Assembly (NCBI GenBank): GCA_017511805.1
Contig: JAFWJA010000021.1
Span: 129,956 to 193,955 of the forward strand
Direction of reading: 5' to 3'
Origin: Bacilli bacterium
Lineage (GTDB): Bacteria; Bacillota_I; Bacilli_A; RF39; UBA660
Length of the DNA: 64,000 bases
Below, one piece after another: positions 52,192 to 61,327 of this stretch; within the stretch, counting starts at the first letter, position 1; each line of letters starts with the position of its first letter. Below the pieces are notes generated by a model. It was given only the letters and a program-made list of their open reading frames with translations. It had not been told where the DNA came from and made no database searches. Position numbers and translations under genes: made by a program.

Positions 52192-53079
52192 ATGAAGAAA
52201 ATTGAAGAGATAGTAATTAAAGAAGACGACGAATATACTTTTGGATATAGATACATATATAATATAAAATATTTACATCTTGAAAGTGATGATATGTTTT
52301 TTAATAAGCTAATTAATTATAAAAAATTAAAAGACCAATTAAAAGATGAGAATAGTAAAAAGTTTCTTAAAAATTTAACAGGTTTTACTAATGTAGTAAG
52401 AGCAGCTTATAGTGAGGAAGTAGTTACTCCAGCTATGAATAAACTAAAAAGAGTAAAGAAAAAAGAGGATTTAAATAAAATAATTAATGATTTTGTAAGT
52501 GCTGTGTATTTTTACAATAAAAAAAATAGGGGAAATGAATATGAATTCTCTTATAATATTATAAAAGATAGTTTAGAAAAATATCCTGATTTAACTACAT
52601 GTGTTTTGATTAAGCATATTGTTAGGTTATATTACTCTTTCTTAGTATCTAATATTTCTAATAGTGAAATAAAGAAAATTGAAAGTTGTAAGATTGAAAA
52701 CTATAAAGATGAAAGTGTACTAGATAAGATAATGGAAAATGTAGATGAAAAGAAAATAGAAAGTGATGAAGCTTTTTATACTTATAGAAAACATTGCTTC
52801 AGTAATTTAGTAAGTGCTAGATTTGATAATCATAGACATCATGAATGTGGAGCTGCTAAAAGCTGCAGTATGGAACAATTTAGAAATTGCGAAAAAGTAC
52901 ATCAAGATGTTAATACTTTAGATATTACACAATTTCCATGTGTTAAAAAAGGAATACAAGTATATACTCCAAATATTGAAGGCAAATGGGTATTAGATAA
53001 ATTTATAGTCGAAGAATGTGATTATAAAAGATCAGCTGAAATAGTACCTAAGAAACTATTATTTAAAAAAGAAAAATAG
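52192..53079 (+). CDS. Unknown protein with a C-terminal His/Cys cluster
   Basis: 295 residues; not recognised. Residues 1-200 are charged and helical with Lys/Glu-rich segments. Residues about 212-265 hold a dense set of possible metal ligands: DNHRHHECGAAKSC, then FRNCEKVHQDV and FPCVKK. That gives at least four cysteines and four histidines. The grouping looks like a metal site, but matches no zinc-finger type I know. Start at 52192 (MKKIEE) rather than 52183, by distance from GAAAGAAAGTG. Own promoter, shared terminator. Confidence 0.72.
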   Translation: MKKIEEIVIKEDDEYTFGYRYIYNIKYLHLESDDMFFNKLINYKKLKDQLKDENSKKFLKNLTGFTNVVRAAYSEEVVTPAMNKLKRVKKKEDLNKIINDFVSAVYFYNKKNRGNEYEFSYNIIKDSLEKYPDLTTCVLIKHIVRLYYSFLVSNISNSEIKKIESCKIENYKDESVLDKIMENVDEKKIESDEAFYTYRKHCFSNLVSARFDNHRHHECGAAKSCSMEQFRNCEKVHQDVNTLDITQFPCVKKGIQVYTPNIEGKWVLDKFIVEECDYKRSAEIVPKKLLFKKEK

Positions 53080-53100
53080 GCTTAAAGCCTATTTTTTTGT
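53072..53100. terminator. Shared terminator holding both stop codons
   Basis: AAATAGGC (53074-53081), loop TTAAA, GCCTATTT (53087-53094). The plus-strand stop (53077-53079) and the minus-strand stop (53091-53089) both lie in the stem. Confidence 0.88.
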
Positions 53101-53871
53101 TACATTTTTAATTTTATCCACAACTTTAGTTGCATTCTTTTCACCAAAAGCTTGTAATACTTCAAGTGGTATTGCAAATATTATTGTATTTGATTGATCT
53201 GATGATAAATCATTTAAAGTAGCTAATGTTCTTAAGTGAAGAGCACCTGGTGATTCGCTTAATACTTCTGCAGCAGCAGCTAAGTTATCAGCAGCTTCTT
53301 TTTCACCTTTAGATTTAGTGATTACAGCTTCTTTTTCTCTTTCTGCTTCAGCTACTTTAGCAATAACTCTTTGCATTTCTTCAGGTAGTTTAACATCCTT
53401 TAATTCAACGTTTTCTACCTTAATTCCCCATGGATCAGTTGCCTCATCAATTACCTTACATATTTCTGTAGATATCTTATCTCTTTCAGATAATAATTCA
53501 TCAAGAGATACAGCACCAACAGCATTTCTCATAGTAGTTTGAGCTAGTTGTCCAACTGCATATTGATATCTTTCAACAGCAAGTATAGCTTTAGATGCAT
53601 CAAATACTTTATAGTATATAACTGCATTAATTCTAATAGAAACATTATCTTTAGTAATAGCGTCTTGTTCAGGTACGTCAACTGCCTTTGTTCTAATATC
53701 TACCTTACTATATGTCTCAAATATTGGAAATACAAAATTCCAACCTGGTTCCATAATTCTTTTAAATTTACCAAATTTAAAAAGAATTCCTCTTTCATAT
53801 TCAGATATTTGTCTAATAGATATTAGAAGGAAAAAAAGTAAAATCGATAATATTATAAATACTGCTCCCAT
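53089..53871 (-). CDS. Slipin / SPFH-family (stomatin-like) membrane protein
   Basis: 260 residues. N-terminal membrane helix (about 1-19), then the SPFH/band 7 domain: ISEYERGILFKFGKFKRIMEPGWNFVFP, followed by VDIRTKAVDVPEQDAITKDNVSI. A coiled-coil tail is rich in EAEREKEAVITKSKGEKEAA. The C-terminal NTIIFAIPLEVLQAFG is typical of prokaryotic slipins. These proteins form oligomers in ordered membrane regions. No NfeD gene is next to it, although slipins often pair with one. Confidence 0.93.
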   Translation of the reverse strand: MGAVFIILSILLFFLLISIRQISEYERGILFKFGKFKRIMEPGWNFVFPIFETYSKVDIRTKAVDVPEQDAITKDNVSIRINAVIYYKVFDASKAILAVERYQYAVGQLAQTTMRNAVGAVSLDELLSERDKISTEICKVIDEATDPWGIKVENVELKDVKLPEEMQRVIAKVAEAEREKEAVITKSKGEKEAADNLAAAAEVLSESPGALHLRTLATLNDLSSDQSNTIIFAIPLEVLQAFGEKNATKVVDKIKNVTKK

Positions 53872-53981
53872 AAAAATCCTCCTTTACTTAATTATATTAT
53901 AATACATGTAAAAATCAATAATAATTATTGAAAAATAATAATTAAAATAGTATACTTGTTATAGAAAAGGATATGATTATT

Positions 53982-54269
53982 ATGAAAATAGATAAAGATA
54001 TGATTATTATGATTATTATTGGTGTTGTAGCTTTAATAATTGTAATAATGGTTCTTTCTTCAATTATCAAATCTAGAAAAGAAGCAAAAAATAGACCTTC
54101 TTCAAGTATATTAGATATTGATATTGATGGAGTAGATGAAGATAAGACATTTGAATTTGGTTATGAAAAAGAAGATACTGTTGTTATGGAACAAGTAAAA
54201 GAAGAGAAACCAAAGAAGAAACCAACTACTAAAAAGAAAACTACAAAGAAAGAAACAAAAAAGAAATAG
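53982..54269 (+). CDS. Small membrane-anchored protein with lysine-rich tail
   Basis: 95 residues. A membrane helix at about 6-26 (IMIIIGVVALIIVIMVLSSII) is followed by an acidic segment (ILDIDIDGVDEDKTFEF) and a tail of about 20 residues that is nearly all Lys, Thr and Glu (KKPTTKKKTTKKETKKK). Not recognised. Start at 53982 is preferred by distance from AAAAGG; an ATG at 53973 is possible. The tail codons form part of the terminator stem. Confidence 0.7.
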   Translation: MKIDKDMIIMIIIGVVALIIVIMVLSSIIKSRKEAKNRPSSSILDIDIDGVDEDKTFEFGYEKEDTVVMEQVKEEKPKKKPTTKKKTTKKETKKK

Positions 54270-54286
54270 AATTATTTCTTTTTTTG
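54257..54286. terminator. Shared terminator between the lysine-tail gene and cotJC
   Basis: AAGAAATA (54261-54268), loop GAAT, TATTTCTT (54273-54280), with A-run before and T-run after. Confidence 0.75.
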
Positions 54287-54832
54287 TTTACTGTAATATT
54301 CGAATAGTTTTTTAAATCTTTCAAAGTGAACTATTTCTCTTTGTCTTAAAAAAGATAGGGGAGCAAGTAAATCAGGATCATCTGTTAAATCCATTAAGTT
54401 TTCATAAGTTGCTCTTGCTTTTTGTTCTGCTGCCATATCTTCTGATATATCAGCTAAATAATCACCCGTTACTGCAAAATAAGAAGCAGTAAATGGTATA
54501 CCATTAGAATCCTGTGGATAAATGCCAAGTTTATGTTCTGTATATTGTGAACCTAGTCCTTCTTTTTCTAGTTCTTCAGCATTTGCACCATCTAATAATT
54601 GATATACCATCGCACTAATTATTTCAAGATGAGCTAGTTCTTCAGTGGCGATATCAGTAAGTTCACTTTTTCCATAATCATCTGGCATTGTATATCTTTG
54701 ATTCATATATCTAAGAGTTGCTCCTAATTCACCATTAGCGCCACCACATTGTGTAATGATATACTTAGCCATTTTTATATTTTTATTTTTAATATTTACA
54801 GGAAACTGTAATTTCTTTTCATATTTCCACAT
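54272..54832 (-). CDS. cotJC: Spore coat protein CotJC (manganese-catalase-like)
   Basis: 186 residues. MWKYEKKLQFPVNI opens as in CotJC. Ligands of the di-metal ferritin-like site appear in CGGANGELGATLRYMNQRYTMP, IATEELAHLEI, EDMAAEQKARATYENL and REREIVH-type RQREIVHFE. CotJC is a manganese-catalase homologue of the inner spore coat made in the mother cell. Start at 54832, 8 bases after AAAGG; the longer reading would overlap the upstream gene. It follows the CotJA/B gene with 2 bases between. Confidence 0.95.
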   Translation of the reverse strand: MWKYEKKLQFPVNIKNKNIKMAKYIITQCGGANGELGATLRYMNQRYTMPDDYGKSELTDIATEELAHLEIISAMVYQLLDGANAEELEKEGLGSQYTEHKLGIYPQDSNGIPFTASYFAVTGDYLADISEDMAAEQKARATYENLMDLTDDPDLLAPLSFLRQREIVHFERFKKLFEYYSKQKKK

Positions 54833-54834
54833 AA

Positions 54835-55197
54835 CTATATCCTTTCCCATGGCCATGGAGATTTAATCCATTCCCAGTTATAACTTTCATTTATACCTAA
54901 ACATATCTTTCCATACTTACTTTCATATTCAACTATTAATCTATTAACCTCCTCAGTATACTGATTATATAAACCAATTGCTTGAATATCATTTGGGTAT
55001 AGATCTAAATATAAGTTCATTTCATGCGCTGCAAAAGAGTACATTTGGACTTTTAATAATAGATCTGATCTCGGATCAGATGTCTTAACATCTGCTATAT
55101 ATTTATATGGATCAAATATATTATCAAACATATTACCTCTATTAAATCCTTCTGATACACTAACTAATTTATTATTCATAGATAAATTATCGTTCAT
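54835..55197 (-). CDS. cotJB: CotJA-CotJB fusion spore coat protein
   Basis: 120 residues. From about residue 43 onward it is CotJB: LLLKVQMYSFAAHEMNLYLD and the C-terminal signature NWEWIKSPWPWE. The first 35 residues, with VSEGFNRGNMFDNIFDPYKY, resemble the conserved C-terminal motif of CotJA (EALKRGTLWPxLYDPY type). In Bacillus these are separate proteins of the cotJABC operon. CotJA and CotJB are needed to place CotJC in the coat. Start supported by GAAAGGAATGG; promoter resembles sigma E. Confidence 0.85.
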   Translation of the reverse strand: MNDNLSMNNKLVSVSEGFNRGNMFDNIFDPYKYIADVKTSDPRSDLLLKVQMYSFAAHEMNLYLDLYPNDIQAIGLYNQYTEEVNRLIVEYESKYGKICLGINESYNWEWIKSPWPWERI

Positions 55198-55238
55198 TAT
55201 ACCATTCCTTTCATATTATTCTATGATATTAGTTTATT

Positions 55239-55264
55239 TTTGTATGTGATATATACCCATTTAT
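55239..55264 (-). promoter_or_regulatory. Sigma-E-like promoter of the cotJ operon
   Basis: Minus strand ATA (55264-55262), 15-base spacer, CATACAAA (55246-55239). The spacing matches the spoIVA site. Leader about 34 bases. Confidence 0.6.
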
Positions 55265-55289
55265 GATAGAATATAATTGGTGATTAAAA

Positions 55290-56495
55290 ATGGATAGAAT
55301 TATTATGCATATTGATGTTAATAGTGCTTTTTTATCGTGGTCTGCTTTAAAACTATTAAAAGAGGGTAGTTCTATCGATTTAAGAAACGAAATAGCGGTT
55401 GTTTCAGGTGAAGAAGTAAAAAGACATGGAATAGTAGTCGCAGCTTCTATACCAGCTAAAAAGATAGGTATTAAGTCTCCTATGAATTTAGCGGATGCAA
55501 GAAGAATATATAAGGATGTAATAGTTACTCATCAAGATAGAGAATTTTATAGAGAGTGTTCTAAGAATATGATGAGATTAATAAAATATTTATTTCCAAC
55601 ATATGAACAGTTTTCAATAGATGAATGTTTTGTTGATTATACAGAAATGAGAAAACTATATGGACCAGAAGTAAAATTTGCTCATAAGTTAAAAGATGAA
55701 ATATATAAAAGATTTGGTTTTACTGTTAATGTAGGTATAGGTAATAATAAGTTACTTGCTAAAATGGCTAGTGATTTTGAAAAACCTAATAAAGTACATA
55801 CTCTTTATTCTTATGAAATAAAAGAAAAAATGCACTCATTACCAGTTAGAGATCTATTTATGGCAGGTAAAGCAGCATGTGCTAAATTAGAAAGTCTAGG
55901 TATTAAAACAATTGGAGATCTAGCTAATTATGATGAAAATAAACTAGTAGCTATATTAAAATCACAAGGTAAAATGTTACATGAATACGCAAATGGTATA
56001 GATGATTCTCCTGTGGAAAATAAATATGATGAAAGAAAAGGAATAGGTTTTTCTAAAACATTAGAAGATGATATAGAAGATAAAACTATTCTTTATAGTG
56101 AACTAAGTAATTTCTCTAAAAAAATATCACAAGAATTAAAGAAAAGAGGAATGTACGCTAGAACTATAGTAGTAACACTTAGATATACATCATTTAAAAC
56201 ATATAATCATCAAATAAAACTAGATAATAATACTAATTTAGAAGAAGAAATATTTAAGAATGCTAAATTAGCTTTTAATAAGTTATGGAATCTAGAACCA
56301 GTTAGATTAGTTGGTCTTAGAGTAACAGATATGTCTAATAACAATGATATTCAGTTATCATTATTTGATGAAAATCATAAAGTAATAACTGATAAAGAAC
56401 TAGATAATATAATAGATAATATTAATAAAGAATTTGGTTCAGGGACAGTATTTAAAGGATATAATAATATGAAAAAAGAAAAAATTGAAAAATGA
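55290..56495 (+). CDS. dinB: DNA polymerase IV (Y family)
   Basis: 401 residues. Catalytic motifs: IMHIDVNSAF with the first Asp, and FSIDECFVDYTEM with the Asp-Glu pair. The little-finger domain is about 240-350. QLSLF near residue 354 is a beta-clamp-binding motif. It performs low-fidelity translesion synthesis, and has no proofreading exonuclease. TATAAT at 55273-55278 lies just upstream; Shine-Dalgarno TTGGTGATT. The first residues, with SAFLSWSALKLL, mark the Bacilli/Clostridia subgroup. Confidence 0.95.
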   Translation: MDRIIMHIDVNSAFLSWSALKLLKEGSSIDLRNEIAVVSGEEVKRHGIVVAASIPAKKIGIKSPMNLADARRIYKDVIVTHQDREFYRECSKNMMRLIKYLFPTYEQFSIDECFVDYTEMRKLYGPEVKFAHKLKDEIYKRFGFTVNVGIGNNKLLAKMASDFEKPNKVHTLYSYEIKEKMHSLPVRDLFMAGKAACAKLESLGIKTIGDLANYDENKLVAILKSQGKMLHEYANGIDDSPVENKYDERKGIGFSKTLEDDIEDKTILYSELSNFSKKISQELKKRGMYARTIVVTLRYTSFKTYNHQIKLDNNTNLEEEIFKNAKLAFNKLWNLEPVRLVGLRVTDMSNNNDIQLSLFDENHKVITDKELDNIIDNINKEFGSGTVFKGYNNMKKEKIEK

Positions 56496-56535
56496 TATAA
56501 AATATTGTACAATTTTACTATAGGAGTATTATATT

Positions 56536-58002
56536 ATGGATGAAAATACTAAAAAAAGACTAATTGAAAGTATAAAGAATAAAGATGATGAACTATTTGC
56601 TTTAGCATTACGTGATTTTTATCAACAAGTTAAAGGTAAAACTTTTGATGAATATGAAAAAAGCATAGATGATATTGGTTTTTCTGAAGAAGAAAAAACA
56701 GAGTTCTTTATAAAATCATCAACTAGTGAAGATAAGGAGTTATCCGCAGAATTTAGAGTTGAATTGATGCCTTATTTTTTTGAAAAGTATATTGAGAATA
56801 ATAAAGAAGAATTCTATAATATGTTAAAAGATAATAAAGAATTGCAAGAACAATATTCTTTATGGTTTAAAAAATATCCTGCATTAAAAAAAGAGTTGAT
56901 TGATTTATATCCTAAACTATTCAATCTAGAATCAATGAGAAATAATGTGTTAAATGATAATAGATTTATATCAAATAATTATTCTAGTAAGTATGAATTC
57001 TTCTCATTAATTCCGGAAGACTATTCTTATCTTATTTCATTATATGATACAGAAATTGACATAAAAAGAAAGAATTCAATTGATAATGTATCAAATCTAT
57101 ATGTTGATAAATTCTCTGACAAATTAAGTAAGAAAGAAATATTAGAACTAATTGAGTGCCATGTTAAGATTAATACAGCAGAAAATATATTTAAGTTTAA
57201 TACATTTGATAGAATGGCTGAATTTGAATATTGTTTAAAAAAGATAAGTGAAGATCCTACTTATTATCAAGTAATTAAAGAAATAATGAATAAAACAAAA
57301 TTAGATATGGTTACTATAATGAAGTTTGCTAGTAAGTATGATGAAACAGAACTGTTTAAAAAAATATATTTAAGTGAAGAAGAAATCAATAAAGAAACAA
57401 ATGAAAAAGTAAAGTATTTAGCAAAAACAGATAGAATTAAAGGTGCTTCAGACATAATTAATTTAGATGGTGTCAATCTTGAAGAATTACAACAAATGGA
57501 AAAAGAAAAGGCTAAAAATATGGAAATTAATCTTGGTGGTGGACCTAGATCTAGAACTAAGAATAATTTCTTCCCTAAATATAATAACGAAAAGGTAATA
57601 GTTAGAATTAATTCAGATGGGCAAGCAAAATTATTATTACTTCCAGACTTAGAGGGACATGAAACTGGTGTAAAAAGGATGTATGGTGATATAGAATTTC
57701 CAAATGATTGTACTCTTGGTTATCAAAGAGCAGTATATGCTGCTAAACAATTATCATCTATTACATTTATAATTGAAAATGAGAGTTGTTTCATAATTAT
57801 TCCTGATAATATGACAAAGGAACAATATGAAGCAATTAGTAGAGCATTAAATAGTGCTATTCCTGATGCAGCTATTGGAATAACGTTATATAATCCAACA
57901 ACGGATGACGAAGAATTTCCAATGGAAGATGATCTTTGTTCTACAAGTGAAGCAATTGATTATTTTAAAGAAAAAGAAAAAAAACAAGCTAAGACTATGT
58001 AA
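56536..58002 (+). CDS. Unknown two-part soluble protein
   Basis: 488 residues; not recognised. Residues 1-325 are helical and acidic. After a basic GGGPRSRTKN linker (about 334-343), residues about 350-470 form a compact alpha/beta domain: KVIVRINSDGQAKLLLLPDLEG, TLGYQRAVYAAKQLSSITFIIEN and CFIIIPDNMTKEQYEAISRAL. No membrane helix. Shine-Dalgarno AGGAG. A possible -10 TATAAA at 56495-56500 overlaps the dinB stop codon. Confidence 0.72.
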   Translation: MDENTKKRLIESIKNKDDELFALALRDFYQQVKGKTFDEYEKSIDDIGFSEEEKTEFFIKSSTSEDKELSAEFRVELMPYFFEKYIENNKEEFYNMLKDNKELQEQYSLWFKKYPALKKELIDLYPKLFNLESMRNNVLNDNRFISNNYSSKYEFFSLIPEDYSYLISLYDTEIDIKRKNSIDNVSNLYVDKFSDKLSKKEILELIECHVKINTAENIFKFNTFDRMAEFEYCLKKISEDPTYYQVIKEIMNKTKLDMVTIMKFASKYDETELFKKIYLSEEEINKETNEKVKYLAKTDRIKGASDIINLDGVNLEELQQMEKEKAKNMEINLGGGPRSRTKNNFFPKYNNEKVIVRINSDGQAKLLLLPDLEGHETGVKRMYGDIEFPNDCTLGYQRAVYAAKQLSSITFIIENESCFIIIPDNMTKEQYEAISRALNSAIPDAAIGITLYNPTTDDEEFPMEDDLCSTSEAIDYFKEKEKKQAKTM

Positions 58003-58038
58003 AAAAAAAGAAAAGTAGTTACATTACTTTTCTTTTAT
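58001..58038. terminator. Shared bidirectional terminator
   Basis: AAAAGTA (58011-58017), loop GTTACAT, TACTTTT (58025-58031), with a long A-run before and T-rich run after. Confidence 0.78.
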
Positions 58039-58750
58039 TTTCTTCAACTGTATCTCTGTTTTCAAGTTCTTCTCTATAATTTTTAAGTATTCTTAATTGT
58101 TCTTCTATTTCTTTATTCCTATCTTCTTCATTCTTAATTTCTTTACTATTATCAACTATTACTACATTATCTGTATCTTCTCTTTTTTGATCTAGATTCA
58201 AAAGTTCTTCATATCTTCTTTCTTTATCAGTTAATTTAAAACTAATATTATACATTTTTCTTTTTTTACTAGATACATCTGAATTACCCATAGTTAATTT
58301 TGCAAATAATAATCTAGATTCTTTTGCATCTGTTCTATTTAAATCTTCTATATAACCATTTTTTTCTAAATCTTTTAATAGTTTATATGTTAGAGCATGA
58401 CTAACAGTACTATATTCTATTTTATTTCCTTCATCATCTTTTTCTTTTAATTCTATAAACATATTAACCGCTTCTTCTTTAAAAGCTTCTGTCTTATCTT
58501 TTTTACCAAGTAGTTTTAAAAATCTAAATGGTTTTGCTAATGTATTTTGTACTATCTTACCATCATTAGAAACTGAAAATATAGAATTATCTACTTCATT
58601 TCCAGATATATCATCTGCTAATTTAGCAGCACTTATAGTAGCAACTGGGACCATCGCAATTATTATTGGTATATTTAAAGTAATAACTGCTGCAACTGCT
58701 GATCCTAATAATATTGTACTATGTAATATTGTTTTTAATGCTCTTTTCAT
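58019..58750 (-). CDS. Unknown membrane-anchored protein with winged-helix-like middle
   Basis: 243 residues; not recognised. Two hydrophobic helices occupy about 10-42 (TILLGSAVAAVITL and IPIIIAMVPVATISAA). The middle (about 90-150) includes STVSHALTYKLLKDLEKNGYIEDL, which has the helix spacing of a winged helix but is not diagnostic. The last 60 residues are a charged coiled coil. Shine-Dalgarno GAGGGGATAAT. Single-gene unit. Confidence 0.7.
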   Translation of the reverse strand: MKRALKTILHSTILLGSAVAAVITLNIPIIIAMVPVATISAAKLADDISGNEVDNSIFSVSNDGKIVQNTLAKPFRFLKLLGKKDKTEAFKEEAVNMFIELKEKDDEGNKIEYSTVSHALTYKLLKDLEKNGYIEDLNRTDAKESRLLFAKLTMGNSDVSSKKRKMYNISFKLTDKERRYEELLNLDQKREDTDNVVIVDNSKEIKNEEDRNKEIEEQLRILKNYREELENRDTVEENKRKVM

Positions 58751-58825
58751 ATTATCCCCTCTATTATCATTGTATCAAATTATTTGACAGTATACTATAA
58801 AAAATTAACAATTTATTGTAAAGTA

Positions 58826-58834
58826 TGCTATAAT
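58826..58834 (+). promoter_or_regulatory. Extended -10 promoter of a 74-residue protein gene
   Basis: TG-C-TATAAT (TATAAT at 58829-58834) with TTAACA at 58805-58810, 18 bases upstream. Confidence 0.68.
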
Positions 58835-58851
58835 TAAAATGGAGGGATACT

Positions 58852-59076
58852 ATGGAAGAAAACAAATTAGAAAATTATGTACCTTTTAATAGAGAGGAAT
58901 ATACTACTGATAATCCAGAATATACAATAAAGCAAATTAAGGAAAACTATCCTGAGTCTGAAGGTTTTCATGTAGAAACTAAAATAGTTGATGCTGAAGG
59001 ACCTATTAAAGCAAGAGGTAGTAAAACTGTTATTGTAGATATTTATAAGGATAAGAGTAAAACAAAAGCATTTTAA
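58852..59076 (+). CDS. Small acidic protein, unknown
   Basis: 74 residues; not recognised. Helical N-terminal half, then a likely three-strand segment (FHVETKIVDAEGPIKARGSK and TVIVDIYKDK). No membrane helix. TGGAGGGAT lies before the ATG, and a terminator overlaps the stop codon. It stands alone just before tex. Confidence 0.68.
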   Translation: MEENKLENYVPFNREEYTTDNPEYTIKQIKENYPESEGFHVETKIVDAEGPIKARGSKTVIVDIYKDKSKTKAF

Positions 59077-59090
59077 AATGCTTTTTATTT
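59062..59090 (+). terminator. Terminator of the 74-residue gene
   Basis: AAAAGCATTTT and AAAATGCTTTT (59064-59085), a perfect palindrome, then T-rich sequence. The next promoter starts at 59091. Confidence 0.82.
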
Positions 59091-59099
59091 TGGTATAAT
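59091..59099 (+). promoter_or_regulatory. Extended -10 promoter of tex
   Basis: TG-G-TATAAT directly after the terminator T-run. The start codon is at 59116 with GGGTG between. Confidence 0.7.
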
Positions 59100-59115
59100 G
59101 TAATAGGGTGTTAAA

Positions 59116-61248
59116 ATGAACGAAGATATAATAAAACAAATAGCAATTGAATTAAAAATTAAAGATGAACAAGTATCTAAAACTCTTTCTATGTTAGAAG
59201 AAGGAAATACTATTCCTTTTATCGCAAGATATAGAAAAGAAGTAACTGGTAATCTAGATGAAGATGCAATAAAAGCAATATCTGATGTATATGAATACCA
59301 GGTTAATCTATTAAAAAGAAAAGAAGATGTAATTAGATTAATTGATGAAAAAGGTCTTCTTACTGATGAATTAAAAGATCAAATAATGAAAGCAGAAAAA
59401 CTAGTAGACGTTGAAGATATATATAGACCATATAAAGAAAAGAAAAAGACTAAAGCAACTGAAGCTATTAAGAATGGATTAGAGCCACTAGCAAAGATCA
59501 TATTATCTTTTCCAGATACTTTATATGTGGATAAGTTTATTAATGAAAATGTTAAAACAAAAGAAGATGCTATACAAGGAGCAATGTATATAATCGCTGA
59601 ATATATTTCAGATAATGCTTATTATAGAAAATGGATTAGAAATTTTACTTATAAAACAGGTATAATTAAATCTAAAATAAAAAAGAATGCTGTTGATGAA
59701 AAGAAGACATACGAAATGTATTATGAATATGAAGAAGAAGTTAAATCTATTAAACCTCATAGAGTACTAGCTTTAAATAGAGGAGAAAATGAAGATGTAT
59801 TATCTGTTTCAATAGAGGTAGATAAAAATAAGATATATTCGTTTTTAGAAGGTAAAATGATAAAAAAAGAAAATGAATGTGCAGAACTTGTTAGAGAATC
59901 TATAAAAGATAGTTATGCTAGATTAATAGAACCTTCAATTGAAAGAGAAATAAGAAGTGATTTAACTGAAACTGCAGGAGATGTAGCAATAGAAAACTTT
60001 GGTAAGAACTTAGAAAGTTTACTATTACAACCACCAATTAAAAATAAGAGAGTACTTGCTTTTGACCCAGGGTATACTAATGGATGTAAACTTGCTTGCC
60101 TAGATGAGACTGGTAAATATTTATATTCATGTGTTATTAAACCATTCGCATCAAGTGAAAAGTCATTAATAGATTCTAAGAATACATTATTAAAATTAAT
60201 TAAAGAATATAAAATAGATATAGTTTCTATAGGTAATGGAACAGCATCAAGAGAATCTGAAAAACTAGTATCAGATTTAATAAAAGAATATAACTTAGAT
60301 ACTAAATATATAATTGTTAATGAAGCAGGAGCATCTATTTATAGTACTGAAAAAGTAGCGCAAGAAGAATTTCCTGATCTTTCTCCAAATGAAAGAAGTG
60401 CTGTTTCAATAGGTAGAAGACTTCAAGATTCACTAGCAGAACTTGTTAAAATACCACCTGATGGAATAGGAGTAGGTCTATATCAACATGATGTTTCAAA
60501 AACTAAACTAAAAGATAGACTAGATTTCGTAGTAGAAAAAGCTGTTAATACAGTAGGAGTTAATATTAATACAGCATCTACTTCAATATTAAAATATATT
60601 TCTGGTTTAACTAAAAAATCTATTGAAAAATTAATTGAATATAGAAATAAAAATGGTTTATTTAAAAATAGAAAAGAAATAGAAAAATTATTAACTCCTA
60701 AAACATATGAACAAGCAATAGGTTTTATTAGAGTACCAAATAGTGATAATGCTCTAGATAAAACAGCAATCCACCCAGAAAGTTATGGTATTGCTAATAA
60801 CTTATTAAAACAAATATCTTGTTCTGAATTAGATTTAGGTACTGATAAACTTATTACTAAATTAGATAATATAGATTTAGAAAAAGAATCTAAAGAATTA
60901 GGTACTGATATTTATACACTAGAAGATATAGTAAAATCACTTCAAAAACCTAATAGAGATCCAAGAGATGAATTAGATGCACCTATCTTAAAAAGTAATG
61001 TACTAGAAATAGATGACTTAGAAAAAGGGATGAAACTAGAAGGTACAGTTAGAAATGTAGTAGACTTTGGAGCATTTATAGACATAGGACTTCATAATGA
61101 TGGTCTAGTACATATATCAGAAATATCAGATAGTTATATTAAACATCCATCAGATGTATTATCAGTAGGTGATGTAGTAACTGTTTATGTTAAAGACATA
61201 TTTAAAGATAAAGAAAAAGTAGCTTTAACTATGAAAGAAGATAAATAA
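59116..61248 (+). CDS. tex: RNA-binding transcriptional accessory protein Tex
   Basis: 710 residues. The N-terminal Tex region has EEGNTIPFIARYRKEVTGNLDE. Then a YqgF/RNase H-like domain (about 318-445, LAFDPGYTNGCKLAC), helix-hairpin-helix motifs (about 480-560, VGVNINTASTSILKYISGL), and a C-terminal S1 RNA-binding domain (about 635-708, GMKLEGTVRNVVDFGAFIDI). Tex binds single-stranded nucleic acid and affects transcription; its exact role is unsettled. Standard length and domain order. Confidence 0.96.
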   Translation: MNEDIIKQIAIELKIKDEQVSKTLSMLEEGNTIPFIARYRKEVTGNLDEDAIKAISDVYEYQVNLLKRKEDVIRLIDEKGLLTDELKDQIMKAEKLVDVEDIYRPYKEKKKTKATEAIKNGLEPLAKIILSFPDTLYVDKFINENVKTKEDAIQGAMYIIAEYISDNAYYRKWIRNFTYKTGIIKSKIKKNAVDEKKTYEMYYEYEEEVKSIKPHRVLALNRGENEDVLSVSIEVDKNKIYSFLEGKMIKKENECAELVRESIKDSYARLIEPSIEREIRSDLTETAGDVAIENFGKNLESLLLQPPIKNKRVLAFDPGYTNGCKLACLDETGKYLYSCVIKPFASSEKSLIDSKNTLLKLIKEYKIDIVSIGNGTASRESEKLVSDLIKEYNLDTKYIIVNEAGASIYSTEKVAQEEFPDLSPNERSAVSIGRRLQDSLAELVKIPPDGIGVGLYQHDVSKTKLKDRLDFVVEKAVNTVGVNINTASTSILKYISGLTKKSIEKLIEYRNKNGLFKNRKEIEKLLTPKTYEQAIGFIRVPNSDNALDKTAIHPESYGIANNLLKQISCSELDLGTDKLITKLDNIDLEKESKELGTDIYTLEDIVKSLQKPNRDPRDELDAPILKSNVLEIDDLEKGMKLEGTVRNVVDFGAFIDIGLHNDGLVHISEISDSYIKHPSDVLSVGDVVTVYVKDIFKDKEKVALTMKEDK

Positions 61249-61327
61249 TTTTACTTTTTACTAAAATATGTTATTATGTGTTATACTTTAAATGGTATGA
61301 ACCATTTGGTTTGGAATTTTGGTAATA

